DNA from: Syncephalis plumigaleata
Lineage: Eukaryota > Zoopagomycota > Zoopagomycetes > Zoopagales > Piptocephalidaceae
Assembly: GCA_025201365.1 (NCBI GenBank)
Contig: JAIXMF010000012.1
Coordinates: 434,001-498,000 of the forward strand
DNA: 64,000 bases
Reading direction: 5' to 3'
A program made the position numbers and the translations under genes. The notes under the pieces are model-generated. The model was not told the DNA's origin and did no database searches. It worked only from the letters and a program-made list of their open reading frames with translations. Every line of letters starts with the position of its first letter. Position 1 is the first letter of the stretch. This document shows positions 45,972 to 59,015 of the stretch, piece after piece.

Positions 45972-47154
45972 ATGTCTCACTCCATTGCTTCAAGATTGAC
46001 TGCATTAGCCAAGCAATATGACTCACTGGCTAGATCAATACAGGAACAACAGAGTAACTTTGTAGAGTGTGCCTGTGATCTTGAAGAAATAAATGCAGAA
46101 AATGAGGTAAGTTTGTAAGGTGTCTATCGTGTCAATAAGTAAAACAAACGTATATATTTGCATATACATAGCTTGTTATGATGGATGGCACATTCAGAGA
46201 CGTACTCAAAGAAGAGGAAACACTACGTGTCAATGCCTCCATATTAGAATCTATGGCCAACAATACGGGAGAGGAATCCATGCAGCCTAATGTAAGTAAT
46301 CACACTATACTCCATCCTATTAATAACAACTAAACAAATACAATTGATAAAGATGGAGCATTATCATCAAATGTGTAAGGAGAAACAGGAAGGATTGTCT
46401 ACACGATATGGAAGTAGATACACACGACATGCTTCGTATAAAGAATATCTACAAAAGTTATGGGCAAGTAATGTCAATACACTTGTTAATTAACATACTT
46501 ATGCTTGACTATATTAATTAATTAAATGTAATTATTTGTATATAGGAGGTAAAACACCCAGGTGAAGAAATGCCATTATCATTCAAAGGAAAGTATAGTG
46601 GCAATATCAAAGAGGAAGCAATAGATGATGAAGATGACGAAGATGACATTGTTCAAATAAGTCAACGCGTATCATTGATATGTCCATTAACTACAATGCT
46701 TATGGAGGATCCAGTAACTAGGTAAGTAACAATAATGACAATGTAATACATCATTATTACAACTAATTAAATCAACTATATACATGTAGTATATCATGTA
46801 AACATAGTTTCTCTAGAAATGCTATACTCGATTATGTACAACAGTATCATAACACTAGATCTATTCCATGTCCAGTAGCAGGTAATTACTTTATATACAA
46901 TTTAATAGTTTTATGTATTAACACTGAATACTCTTCATGTAGGATGTCAACAGGAGATTACAGAAAGTACACTTAAACGTAATCGATGGTTAGAAACGAA
47001 GATTGAACATGAAAAGGAACGAATGCAAAGTGAAGAGCGATTAGCGAGCGAGGTAATACTACAAATAATCATGTATATTTGTATACTAACAATGTATATT
47101 TGTATATTATAATGCTATATATACACCCGTATTTAGTACACGGATGTTATTTAA
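45972..47154 (+). CDS. NSE2: SMC5/6 complex SUMO ligase NSE2/MMS21
   Basis: Exons 45972-46106, 46172-46291, 46353-46463, 46546-46721, 46790-46881, 46943-47052 and a short last exon 47137-47154; 253 residues. An N-terminal helical part of about 150 residues is followed by an SP-RING: ICPLTTMLMEDPVT, CKHSFSRNAILDYV, CPVAGCQQEI, with the Cys and His ligands of the family. NSE2 docks on SMC5 and SUMOylates DNA-repair proteins. The intron after exon 3 starts GCAAGT (46464-46545). The last exon (YTDVI) is supported only by a good acceptor and phase; without it the frame would run on into the intron. Confidence 0.9.
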
Positions 47155-47188
47155 TAGACAAATAATAACAATAATAATAATGATTCGC

Positions 47189-50100
47189 TTATATTACGGC
47201 ATTAGCATCAGTATCTGTAAAGTATTAAGGATTAGCTTCTATATATAATAAACATGATTAAATACAACTTACCATGAACAATTCGTAGGAATACTTCCTC
47301 CAAACTATTGATATACATATAGATTAGTATATATATATATATAGTATTCAATTAGTATTGTCTGCTTACCTTGTTTGTGAAATACCCCAATCATCAATAC
47401 CTAGATTGGACTTGTTAGCCTCAAGACTAGCAAATAGATTGGATAGAGTAGTAGGTGCCGGTTTGAACTCGTAGGATACTTGATTGGAGAAGTTATCAAT
47501 AAGTTGCCAATTCTCAGGTAATAATTGTTCCACATGTCTATTAGATGGAATACTCGTTAAATGGATCTAGTCAATCGATATACTGCACTACTTACCGGCA
47601 TGCATCTGCTAAACGATGTGGTGAACCTGCCAATGAAAGTCTGAATCCTTTACCGTACACTTCTTTCAAATGGAAGATGGGGCCGATACAGCGTAGTAGG
47701 CCATGGGTCATAATACCCACACGACGACAAAGAACTTCCGCTTCCTCCATAGAATGAGTAGTCTAGTAGTAACAATAGTAAGGGATATGATTCATTAGTG
47801 GAATACGCATGAAAGTAGACAGCAAGTATAATTACCAAAATGATAGAACGACCTTGCTTAGCATGATCGATAATATCCCAAATAATACGTTTGACTTCAG
47901 GATCGAGACCCGTCTAGTGTGTGTGTATGTGTATGTGTGTGTACATGTTACATCGTTATTGTTATGGTTATAGTAGATTATATTGTACATACCGTTGGTT
48001 CATCGAGAAACACTACTCCCGGATCACCGATAAGTGATATGGCAATGGAGAGACGTCGCTTCTCACCGCCACTTAATCCCTTAGAGAGTCGATGTCTGAA
48101 TTGCTGTAAAATGACGTATTCAATAGCTTGGGTAACTGCAGCATCCTCGTCCTTGGGTGAGACGCCTTTAAGTCGTGCGTAAAAGTATAGATGTTCCTCG
48201 ACTGTCAAGTCATCCCATAGAATATCATGCTACACAATGATATATTAATAACACGTACACTCATTCATTCATTCTACTCGATATTACATACCTGTGGACA
48301 TATACCGATGGTGCGATAGATATCCTGCATTTCTGTGGCTATATTCAGTCCATTAAGCCATGCTTGTCCTATAACAGAAAATGAATGATTAGTAAGAATA
48401 TTTTGCATGATCAATTCATCTAGTATGATCATTTACCTGATGTAGGAGCATAAAGACCTGTAAGTATATGGATTAACGATGTTTTACCGGCTCCATTTGG
48501 TCCTAGTAAACCGAATACTTGATTGGGCTATACGAGGAATAGCTAGGTTAATTATATGTATATTGATAGAAATATACTAGATGAATCACCTCAATCGCCA
48601 TTGTAATGTCCTTAACGGCAACCTTGCCATTTGGATAGACTTTACGCATATGCTTCACTACAACCGGTGCCAATTGTGAATACTCATTCTTTAGTACGCG
48701 ATCTCGTTCGGCACGAACATCATCATCCTCCTTCTAATTGAATAGCATCGTCGTATTAGTTGATGAATTCACTATAGTGTATAACATTATATACATACCA
48801 TATATTCTGTATCTTCCTCCTCCTCTTCCTCTTCCTCATAAACTGCTCTGCCATTCTAATCAATCAATCGATCGGTTAGTCAGTTACTATAGCTTGCTTC
48901 ATGTTACTTACATCATCACCATCACCAGATTCAATGTGTTTAGTAACCGTTGAGTTGCTCATCTTTTTACGAATCCAACGGAATGGTTCAGTGAATATAA
49001 AGTACCATGGCTTCTGAACACCGTATTCCGAACGCATAATAAGATTGAGATAGCTAATTGTATATATATATATATATCAGCAATACTGTGGCTAAATATA
49101 ATCACGCAGTACAAACCTGGTCAATAGTCCGAGTACAATGATTTCACCAATCATGAATAGTATCGCTTGGAGTACTTGATCATCTCCCGTAAGATTGGAC
49201 ATTCTGTATGGCTACAGAACGTGAATAATAGATTAGTAAGCGATGTTTATGATCATACACATGCACATCATTGTGCTATACAACTTACTGATTTATTAGC
49301 AATACTAGTGCTGGCTAGATTAACTATAGACAATGCACGATAAAAGGCAAATGGTGGCCAGATGAAATAAGCCGGAGAGATACGTCCTGGAACCAGTTGT
49401 TCTATTATTCGATGTAGTCAATAATAAGCGATACTATGTCACCATCATCATCATCATAATAGCTACGTACCAACTACGGTATTGCCCATGACACTCGCCA
49501 ATACAATCACAAATATGGTTACTGAGTGGATAAGGTCAGTAGATGAATATCTTTGACAATTATGCTTATTGTACTCCACTTACTCAATGCTGTTCGACTT
49601 TTGGAGAAGAAACATGAAAGGAAGAATGATAGGAATACTTGAACGATTGCCCAAACGATTAATAAGATTATGTAGACACCCGGATTAGTCTGAGTGAATA
49701 ATGACATGGAGAAACCGAGTCCAGTTAGAACGAATACGATCGATGCAACTATTTGCATAATAAAGAATTGCAAGAAATAGACGATATAGTAATAGCGTGA
49801 TTTCAATCCATTCTATATGTATAGTAATAATAGCGGCTGTTACTAAACTATTAATCAGATCAATCGATGATGCTTACCATTCGCATCATGATGAATAAAC
49901 GCTCTTCCTTTTCCCTTACTAGAGTAAGTACGAATATAGGAAGTAAAAAGGAGATGCCTATCATATACAACAAATGTTAACATTAGATCATAAATGACAG
50001 TAATATTATGATATTGCCTACCAAATGGAAACAATATACGTCCTGTAAGTGTGGCAATAGGAAGATTCATTTCTGTACGAACTAATACCGGGAACATCTA

Positions 50101-52093
50101 CAATCGATAACAGTAAGAGACACAAGTATGAGAATAGTAACAAGTAATAAGAACTGATTACTTACACGAAGACCATGAGTAATGGTAACATCATTATTGC
50201 CATTACCGGCCGTACGTGCTAATAACAAGCATTAGTATAAATGATAGTAATAGTAATCAATTAGTGTATTACCCATTGCATTGCCTAACATTGCCTGGAA
50301 GGCTATCCTTCTTAGTTCTTCCGGTGCCATGTAGCCAACCTTTGATATACGTTTATTCGATCCAATCTGCATCGTATAGTCCCATTGTTTACTGGCACTA
50401 TTCATTTTGTTAAACAATAGAGCTGTATGTATGTAGTATTAGACATCATGGTTAGTATTATATTCATGACTATCTATCTATCCATATATCTATCTATCAC
50501 GATGAAGCATACCTCCCCATGGCATATTGGATAGAATTTTGTAGGCTTCATTAGGCGCATCACTAAACATGCATAAACACCATTAATCATAATAAACTAA
50601 AGAGATATATACACGAATCGATTATAATTACCTGAGCATCGATTCAGATTGATTGGCCAATATTTGGATTCGTTCAACAGTACTGTCATTATTCGTTTAG
50701 TTAGAATAGATGTCGACTATTGTCTAATAATACATCAAATGCCGCTTACCTTCGAATATGATCAAATAGAATATTATCAATATCTTCTGGTGATTTCACA
50801 CTTGGTTTCTCGAAATACGGCACTGGCTGGAATCCATTTAATTTAGGTGACATTGTTGCTTTGTCATAACTGGCTGCAGCATACAAATTGGTATCAAGTT
50901 TACCCAGAAATCCTATGATAATTCAACAAGATTAGAGGAGAGCACTATGGCAATGATTATCATCATCATCATTATCACTTGGTGTAACAGCTTACCCGAT
51001 TGTCCTTGTGTGCTGTTTAGTTTACTCATTACATCAAAGATATTGGTGATCAATGGTTGTTTCTCCTTACTACCAGAATCAACACCGGATGCATCGTAAA
51101 CGATAGCCCATGGATAGTTCTGACTAGTAACACCAGTACTACTGCCAATGGTCATATATCCCTGGTCATTATACATTCCGGCTATCGAGTCTGGTTTAAA
51201 TGTGCTAACGATCACAAGTCATTATTACTATGTGTGTGTGTGTTTCTATCCTCGATTTCCATTAGATGAGCATCGGTTTACTTACGTATCACGTCTTGGT
51301 ACAGGACCTGAACTCTTATACAACTCGTATGGTGCACGCTGTGGAAAATCATGTTCAAACCAGTTGATACATGATGGCGTGTAATAGGAGGAGTCAGAGG
51401 CCATTGCACTTTGTATATTAGTAAGATCTGGCATGATGAAAGGCGGACTCGAGACTAGGGAGACATTCCTCAGCCTAGCATGTGGAATGCTGGATCCTGA
51501 TACGGTGCCTGTGCTATTGGCACAATACACGGATTCTATAGCATACAGAACGAAGAATGGTGAATACATGTGCATGCAGCATAAGAGAACTACGTTTACT
51601 GCTATTTACCAGTGACCTTTAACGAGTCATTAACCAGATTAGTGACAACAATGCCTAGAATACCGGCTATTGCCACCATAAGTAGAGGGCATAATCTACA
51701 TTGATCATAGATGATTTAGCATTAGTGCTTGCTTGTTAGCTTGTATGCCTGACATCGATAACTACTCACGCTATGCAGCATATATTTGCGAATTTTTGTC
51801 GTTTTTGATAGGATAAAGCGTTACGTGACTGTACATGCATATGCATTAAAACATGGTTACATTTAAACGATGGATAGAGTATTAGAAATGATGTCACTTA
51901 CTAAGGCACGCAGCTGATAGTTGGCATGCTTATCCATAACCAAGGTTCTCGACGACTGCGACGACTCTATTAGATAGTGGCGGGTTAAGAAGTAAAGAAG
52001 GACGAGCAAGTAAGGATATAATATTAGTAAAAGAAAGAATGGAATGTTGAAATTGCTTGGGAATTTACCTGTTGGCGGTGGTGGTTGCTCCAT
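47189..52093 (-). CDS. ABCA-type half transporter
   Basis: 28 exons from 52093 down to 47189 close in phase to 1007 residues. Order: a short soluble N-terminus (MEQPPPPTG), one membrane helix (51610-51695), a large Cys-containing extracytosolic loop, a block of membrane helices (49117-50097), an acidic linker of about seven Glu, and one ATPase domain. Its motifs are Walker A GPNGAGKT, signature [12 protein letters not shown], Walker B VVFLDEPT and H-loop TTHSMEEAE, followed by the ABCA-typical [14 protein letters not shown] proteins move lipids; this single-NBD layout corresponds to a half-transporter that would dimerise. Fungi of the Dikarya largely lack the ABCA subfamily, so its presence agrees with an early-diverging fungus. 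Confidence 0.92.
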
Positions 52094-52668
52094 AAAAACT
52101 GAATTTTAAGATATATGCTAACAAATGCGATAGAAATAGAGGAAAGGAAAGCGGAGTTAATGCTTGTTTAGTGCTCAGTCTTGATCGAGATATGCTAGTA
52201 GAAAGTAAGAGGAGGAAGCGTTAAAGCTTAGAAGAAAAGAACGAGAATGCTATCAATAATATGAGATAAGAGAGGGCGATGACGGGCACTTATCTTTCTT
52301 TCTTTCTAATGTGGATTTTCTTTACAATATAAATAGATTTCATTTGTAGTAATGATTCCCATGTGTCATTAACATTCGCTAGTAATTCAGGCCAATTTCG
52401 TGGATAATGCCAAGAATTGGTGCTTTTTTAATTCATTCCGTATGAGTAATGCCTTTGCAGTACACATTGTCCGGTCTAGACCTCAGCTCCTATTTGTTGT
52501 TTTGTAGTCTGTATGCATAGACTAAAAGAATAGGCGATATACACTTTGTTTGAATTACACGAATAAACATGGCTAATGATAATAAACCATATGTATACTT
52601 ATTATTCTTCTTCTTTATTATTAGTATTAGTATTAGTAAGCTGTAATAAAATATCTAGATTAGTTTAT
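52094..52668. other. Intergenic region, nothing recognised
   Basis: 575 bases between two minus-strand genes: promoter of the ABCA gene and 3' end of the secreted Ser-rich gene. AT-rich, no conserved coding. Confidence 0.4.
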
Positions 52669-53349
52669 CTAGCTCATACAGTCGTTGAATGAATGTAGCG
52701 TAGCATCTGACACTGCTTGTTGCGATATTGATGGTGGTGGTGGTAGTAGTATACTCGTGCCAAGTGTTTCAGGGCCAGATGATGAGCTTTTATCTTGGCC
52801 GTCAGTCTCGACATGCTTGCTATTGGCATCCAATGAAGCAAGTAGATCTGTTAAAGCAGCAGTTGTCGATGCAAGACCCGTTTTAACATCGGCTGCATTT
52901 GGTTCTATGATCTCTTTGGCCCTTTTTACCGCATTGGAAATGTCTGATGTCGCTATTCTGCCATTCTCAAGATCCGATAACAATGCTGAAAGCGCATTGG
53001 ATGAAGGTCCCCTTTCGAATGGTTGCTCCGGTTGGAGTAGGCCTCGAATTGGTGACGATGACGATACTGCTGATATGTCGCTTTCCTTATTTGTTGAAGA
53101 TCGTCGACTAATATTAGTTATTTGTCCAACAATATCGCGTTCTTCATTACGATTATCAGACGAAATGTCAACGCTTGCAATGTCTCCCAGTAGATTAGGT
53201 CTTGTTAGTTCTGGATTGACACCATGATTCATGTTTATTATGTCAATGGGTCTCGCGCTTATTACGGCTAATGATAGCAGCACCATTAACAAACTAAATG
53301 AAATAAAGCGTAGTAAATGTTGTTGTTGCTGCTGCTGCTTAATAGCCAT
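52669..53349 (-). CDS. Secreted Ser-rich protein of unknown function
   Basis: Single exon, 226 residues. After MAIKQQQQQQHLLR comes a hydrophobic core (FISFSLLMVLLSLAVISA) typical of a signal peptide. The mature part is rich in Ser, Asp and Asn, contains a mildly helical NALSALLSDLENGRIATSD segment, has one Cys near the end (DCMS) and no recognisable domain. It has N-x-S/T sites. It could be a cell-wall or effector-like protein. The Gln run and the Ser runs are encoded by CAG/AGC-type repeats and may vary between strains. Confidence 0.65.
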   Translation of the reverse strand: MAIKQQQQQQHLLRFISFSLLMVLLSLAVISARPIDIINMNHGVNPELTRPNLLGDIASVDISSDNRNEERDIVGQITNISRRSSTNKESDISAVSSSSPIRGLLQPEQPFERGPSSNALSALLSDLENGRIATSDISNAVKRAKEIIEPNAADVKTGLASTTAALTDLLASLDANSKHVETDGQDKSSSSGPETLGTSILLPPPPSISQQAVSDATLHSFNDCMS

Positions 53350-53842
53350 TGTTGATATGGATGTAAATGTATATAATAGCTGTAGTATATGGTAAGAAAA
53401 TCTCTTAGCTAACCAGTAGCTATGATTATGAATGTTTAAATAATATTGATAGGGTTGGATGAATGTATTGCAATAGTAATAGGGTTTAGTAAAATGATGC
53501 TAACAACGACTAGTGATGGTAATGATTAATAGCGTGTACGACAATGGATTATGATGTATCGCAAAGCAAAGATAGCAAGTTGATAAATATATAGTCAACT
53601 ATGTATCAATGTATGTGCTGCTACAATTAGAAGAGCAAGAAAGTTGGAAGGAAAACGAATGGATACTGCACCGTTCGTCTAATTGCGTTCATCGACATCT
53701 TTATATGAAACGGTTGATGCCATATCTACACACATTCATCATGAATGATGATTTGTTAGTGGGGAAAAGAAAACCTGTTTATTTTCGGATTACAATGTAA
53801 GAAAAAACCTCGCCTCTTTCACAAATATTTTATTACTTGACT
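53350..53842. promoter_or_regulatory. Divergent spacer (secreted protein / DNMT2)
   Basis: About 490 AT-rich bases between head-to-head genes. A 63-codon frame at 53609-53800 has no family features. Confidence 0.4.
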
Positions 53843-55897
53843 ATGAAACATTCACCTCCTGTGCGTGTGATTGAATTCTACGCTGGTATCGGTAAGCATG
53901 TAACAAATGCTGTAACATGCCACCCGTACTGACCTGTCTAACTAATCGGTGAAACTTACTTGTCAGGTGGTATGGTAAGTAGCAAGTGTAAACGAGAAAG
54001 CAGCCATTTACAAAGTAACAACAATATGTCTATATCACGGTGAATAGCACGCCTCGTTACATGAAGCGGGTATCGATGCCGAGGTGGTACTTGCCCTTGA
54101 TGTGAACGATGTAACACGTACCATTTATCAGCATAACTTTCCTGGCGTACCTATGAGTGCGGTAAGTATTAGTAGCAACAGCAGCATACTCATTGACTAC
54201 ATAATGATATTGATCATACGGATGATGCACACATACACATCTACATGCACCGGTTTTCTCCTTCTCCTTCTTCTTAAACGATGAAATAAACCCGAAACGT
54301 TTGCCGAACGTTTTAAAAGAGTCTGGTGGAATCGGTTTCAGTCAAGGAGTATGATGCGCTAATGGCCGACATCTATCTCATGTCGCCACCATGTCAACCG
54401 GTATGTAAACCAGTTAAAGAGAAATAAGCAACGAGCATATGATTACTGATACCCCGATGACAGTACACGAGAACCGGTAAACAACTTGGCTCGGAGGACT
54501 CGAGAGCAAAAAGCTTCCTCCGTATCATCGATATGCTTGGTGAGATGCAACACCCACCACGATACTTGCTCGTAGAGAATGTGAAGGGATTCGAGGTAAG
54601 ATGACTATACTTTTGTGTGTGTGTGTGTGTGTGCATGCATGTATCTCTTCTAACGCACTGTTATTCTCTAACGATATATGTATATATATGGCAATGTTAC
54701 AGACATCAGAAACACGTCAAGTACTCGTTGAACAATTGGACAAGTTAGGCTATGTATTTGAGGAATTTCTACTGACTCCACTTCAGTTTGGTATACCCAA
54801 TTCACGATTACGTTACTATTTGGTGGTATGATACGAGATCAAAGAGAAAGAAACATCGTGTGCTACAAGATGATAATTGTTTCATTGATGTAGGCAAGAC
54901 GTAGATCATCCTCATCAGATGACAATGCTACATCCAGTAGTGTCTTGGTCGATCCATCTTATACTATTCAATACACTCTACCTGGTAGGATATGGGATAA
55001 TAATAATAGCAGTAATAATCAATAGTAATAAACTAATTGGAATAAATAGGATCAATTGCTCAGGTGGATAGTCGACACTTGAGTCAAATGGACATGGCTG
55101 AGGCACAATCGCTGGATGGTGTACGTACGATTGAAGAGTTCATGGATCGTGATCCACTAGTAGTCGATGCACCCTATAGCATTCCATCAAATGTACGTCA
55201 TTATCATGATCAATTCGAATGCCAACTAATCTATTACTTATTTATTATAGCTTTTACGTAAACATGGTCGACAATTTGGTATGATAGTAGATCGATTATT
55301 CAATCGTATGTCTTACAAATAATGCAACGATTTAGATATTGTAAAGGCTAGTTCACGTCGATCTTGCTGTTTCACCAAAGGTAGCTTGTTTACTTATGTA
55401 TATATTCATTTACTTGCTAATAAATTACTTATGTTGACTATTCAAGGTTATGGCCATCATGTTCGTGGTACAGGATCGATATTGCAAATGAATCAACAAG
55501 CAGATGTAAGTACATGTGTGTGTGTGTGTGTGTGTACAAGTAAGATGAGCGTAGTATATTAGAGTTTACTTAATTAAAGAAATAAGATTAATAATGACGA
55601 TAATAGACAACCGATACATTCGATAAGGCATGGAAGATGACATCGACAAACGATAACGAGCATAATAGCAATGATGATGAAGTGAACTTGGAACTATTAG
55701 AGAATCTCGGATTAAGATACTTTAGTGAACATGAAATCGCGCGATTAATGGGATTCCCCACGACGTTCACATTTCCCGATAGCATCACAAGACGACAACG
55801 CTATCGTGCCCTGGGTAATAGTCTTAATGTAACGGTGGTTGGTGCACTCTTACGCCATTTGATCAAGTTGGATATGTTGCAAACAAAGAAGCAATAA
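53843..55897 (+). CDS. TRDMT1: tRNA (cytosine-38-C5) methyltransferase DNMT2
   Basis: Exons 53843-53891, 53967-53974, 54048-54161, 54320-54400, 54464-54595, 54703-54825, 54894-54984, 55050-55192, 55251-55278, 55336-55380, 55447-55505 and 55607-55897; 387 residues. C5-methyltransferase motifs: FYAGIGGMHASLHEAG (I, SAM binding), LMSPPCQPYTRTGKQ (IV, catalytic Cys), LLVENVKGFE (VI), the DNMT2-specific RSCCFTKGYG with the CFT signature, and QRYRALGNSLNV (X). It methylates C38 of tRNA-Asp. Exon 2 is an 8-nt microexon (GTGGTATG) coding part of the invariant Gly-Gly-Met; phases close only with it. Tail-to-tail with the NMRK gene, 85 bases apart. Confidence 0.96.
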
Positions 55898-55982
55898 TAG
55901 TATAAATAATATCTAAAATAGTACTTTCGGATATATAGTTGTGTGTGTATGTATATGAGATATGCGTTCGTATTATCTTCAT

Positions 55983-57151
55983 TCAATGCTGAAGAGATGT
56001 TGTCACATGAGCTAATAGTTGACGTAATGAGGTGACAGCATTGTCTTGATCGGAATCCAACACGAGCAATCGTTCAATAGTCGACGAGGTGGCAGTGGTT
56101 TCCTCCTCCTCCTCCTCCTTCTTTTTGTGAATCTGATCAAGTATCGATTGATGATGTAGAATAAAGTTTGGCCATACAATACGATCAAAATAACCGGGTG
56201 GATCCTGCCAGAATCCTATACATTTCCCAGTAAATGAATAAACTATTCATCTATCAAGTTATTTATCTATTCACTTACCCTCTACGGTAATATAGCCTAC
56301 ACGCGCTTCTCTTCTACGCTTTAACGTCTCCCTACTCGCCGTGACGAATATTCGTACGTCGAGACGAGCCACAATCTCGGGATTTGTAAATAAAAGAAAT
56401 CCATCTACCACGACAAATCGATAGCCAGCCAGTGCCGACGAGTATTGTTGTCGTAGCTCCTCGATAAGCTGGTCGTCCACCGCGTCATCGTCAACTATTG
56501 CTCCTTGCGTTAATACTTGCTCAGTCGGAGGTGTTGGTAGATGCGCATTACTTGCATATGTCTTCAAGGACGACAGTAGATCCGGTCGTTCCTTGGCACT
56601 TGCATCGATGGCCCCGACAAATCGTGGAAAATCCAAGGCATCCGGTGTATCCCAGTTATCCAAACCGGTGGCTGGATCAACGGGGATCTCCGAGTCTGGC
56701 TAATGAAAATAAACATAAAAGAAACGACGACAAAGACGACACATGCACGAAACATCGTATATATACGTATATACACACGTATATATACATTCGATAAAGC
56801 ACGCCGTTTAGCGTAGCTATTCATAGAATAACGCTCTTACAGAATAGTCTACCTTGTAAAAGTTATCCTGATTAATAAGACTGCAATTGGGAAGAATACG
56901 AGTAAGAGCACGTCCAAGTGTCTATTATTCGTATACAAAATACGATACGATAGGATAATGGTTAATGGATATCAATAGTAATAGGTTGAGTGTGGAAACA
57001 AAACCAATAACGCCATCACACTTACCGTCTTGCCAGAACACGACGGTCCACTATAAATAGAGTGGTAGTATTAGTGATTAGCAAGTAGTATGTGTATACT
57101 ATGCAAGTGTAGTAATCCTCCACGCTACCTTATACCAATGACGATCGACAT
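55983..57151 (-). CDS. Nicotinamide riboside kinase
   Basis: Exons 57151-57129, 57050-57026, 56921-56853, 56699-56279 and 56215-55983; 256 residues. P-loop GPSCSGKT, then LPNCSLINQDNFYKP, FVVVDGFLLFTNPEI, RRREARVGY and DPPGYFDRIVWP, all NMRK family landmarks. It phosphorylates nicotinamide riboside to NMN in NAD salvage. Compared with human NMRK1 (199 residues) it has about 45 extra residues before the VVDGFLLF strand, rich in Asp, Pro and Leu, and a Glu-rich C-terminal loop (seven Glu from a GAG repeat). The first two exons are 23 and 25 nt. Confidence 0.92.
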
Positions 57152-58073
57152 ATTGTAAGAAGATAAAGCGGGAAATAGGGAATAAAAATAAATAAATCAA
57201 GAAAAAGGAACAGATGCCTCTATATTTATTGAAAAATGGCCTTTTCATATCCGATGACATGATGCTTTGTCTTCTTTAGCAGTTTCGTTTATCATTTCTT
57301 TAATGGATGTTTTCTAATTTCTCATTCTTATTAGAAGCATCTCATCTGGTGTGATGGTATCCGCGCTCGTATTTCCCTTGCATAGCAGCGCATTCTAACA
57401 TCGGAATACAGGTCATGCAGCGGATAAATACCATGGATTACCACAGTATCTCGTAGCAATCTATCACAACATGATGTGGGATGTAGTAAACATGGTTACA
57501 CAAATTACTGGGACTATTATATTCCGGTCCAAGCCTTTGAAAGGTGAATATACGAGGAGAACAGGAGAGCAGAAGAGCAGAAGAGCAGAAGGAGAAAAGG
57601 GAGAAAAGGAGCATACAGATGATAATGTTATCACGTTTCACATTAATAATATCCACAGAATACCAGGATGATGATGATGATGATGATAATGATGAGTGTG
57701 CTATCCTACCAACGAACATCCATGTTGCTTGTAGATTGATTCTTGTATGTATATCAATGTAATAGCAGCAGATGCGTGCATATTCTGCATAATGAATAAA
57801 CAACTGCATTTATTACGTCATTTGACAGAACTGTAATCTAATAATGATGCATTATGCTACCTGGATGGTTACTCCATGCAGAGAACAATGGCGTCATCAT
57901 CTAATGACAATAGTCAATGGATGGGGAATCATCAAGAACAGAACTCCTTATTACACTGATAGTTCATGTTTTCCCATTGAATTTTTAATTCATTGTTGCT
58001 TCATTTACCGTTCTCGTACACTACAAATACATTGATTTTATAATAATAATAATAATAGAAACCATTACGTATA
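57152..58073. other. Intergenic region, nothing recognised
   Basis: Over 900 bases with AT-rich sequence, a GAG/AGAGCAG purine tract near 57560-57610 and a GAT repeat near 57667-57695. Several short frames lack family features. It should contain the NMRK promoter and the 3' end of the deacetylase gene. Confidence 0.4.
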
Positions 58074-59015
58074 CTACTTGATATAAGCAGTATTAGGTTC
58101 ACCGATACACTCGTCTATACGTACTATTCGTTTGCCTAATGATTTCGCATATTTAACAACACGTTCAACGTAGGCTGCATTGGTAGCAGGATGAATATCA
58201 TGTTGAAGTGCGATAAATGACGTATCACGATGTGCATTCGCCATGGCATTCACGTATTGCTGGTAGGATTCCTGACTATTCTGTGGATGCTTCCTATCAT
58301 CAATACCTTCATTAGTATGTGTTCCCTTCTCTTCTGTCATCATCAATGAATTACTTCTTACCAATCATTCGTGTCGATATTCCATATGATAATATGATAG
58401 CCCAATTGCTCGATCACTCCCAAGGCCAGATCGCTCAATCGACCATAGGGCGGGCGCATGTAACGTGGACGCACGCCAATAATTGCTTGTAGCGCCTTCT
58501 CCAACTGAAGCATCTCCCATTTGACTTGGGTGGCATTCATCGCTGACAAATCATTATGCGTATACGTGTGCGAGGCAATTTGATGTCCGTGATCGTACGC
58601 TTTCTTAACGAGTGCCTTCTCGCGCGCGCGTGTAATGTCAACACTCGTACGACCATTAACGAAGAATGTTCCGGTAACGTTCGACTCGTTCAACTTGTCG
58701 ATAATCTCGGCTGTACTCTACTCATCCACATTATTAGTGGAATGTCATACGTTCCTTGTTAGAGAGGATACCCACATTACCTGGCCCATCGTCAAAGGTG
58801 ATCGCCAATGCATTTGGTATACGACACTTGAACCACGCATGTTTATACCAGTCGGGATCACGTCGAAGGTGTCTGACAATGGGTAGAGCGACACAAATGG
58901 TAGCCACCACGATAAATAACATGATGGAGTACTTGTACCGCCAAAATATAGAACTGCGGCGTGTTCTAACATCATTTATCGTTGATTTCTTCGTTACAGG
59001 ATATAACTTTGCCAT
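58074..59015 (-). CDS. NodB-family polysaccharide (chitin) deacetylase, membrane anchored
   Basis: Exons 59015-58776, 58717-58362 and 58293-58074; 271 residues. A cytosolic basic N-terminus is followed by one membrane helix (YSIMLFIVVATICVALPIV, about residues 29-47), giving a type II topology. The NodB domain keeps all five motifs: TFDDGPG, SHTYTHNDL, RPPYGR, NIDTNDW and LQHDIHP, so the metal and catalytic residues are present. It probably removes acetyl groups from chitin at the cell surface or in the Golgi. The first intron uses a GTGGGT donor; the nearby GTAATG donor would break the phase. NodB enzymes also occur outside fungi, so taxonomic weight is moderate. Confidence 0.92.

Noticed and set aside
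53609-53800. 63-codon plus-strand frame before DNMT2
   Set aside because: No signal, domain or splice continuation; lies in a divergent promoter spacer.
58734-58781. GTAATG donor for the first deacetylase intron
   Set aside because: It leaves the second exon out of phase; GTGGGT five bases further closes the frame across the NodB motif.
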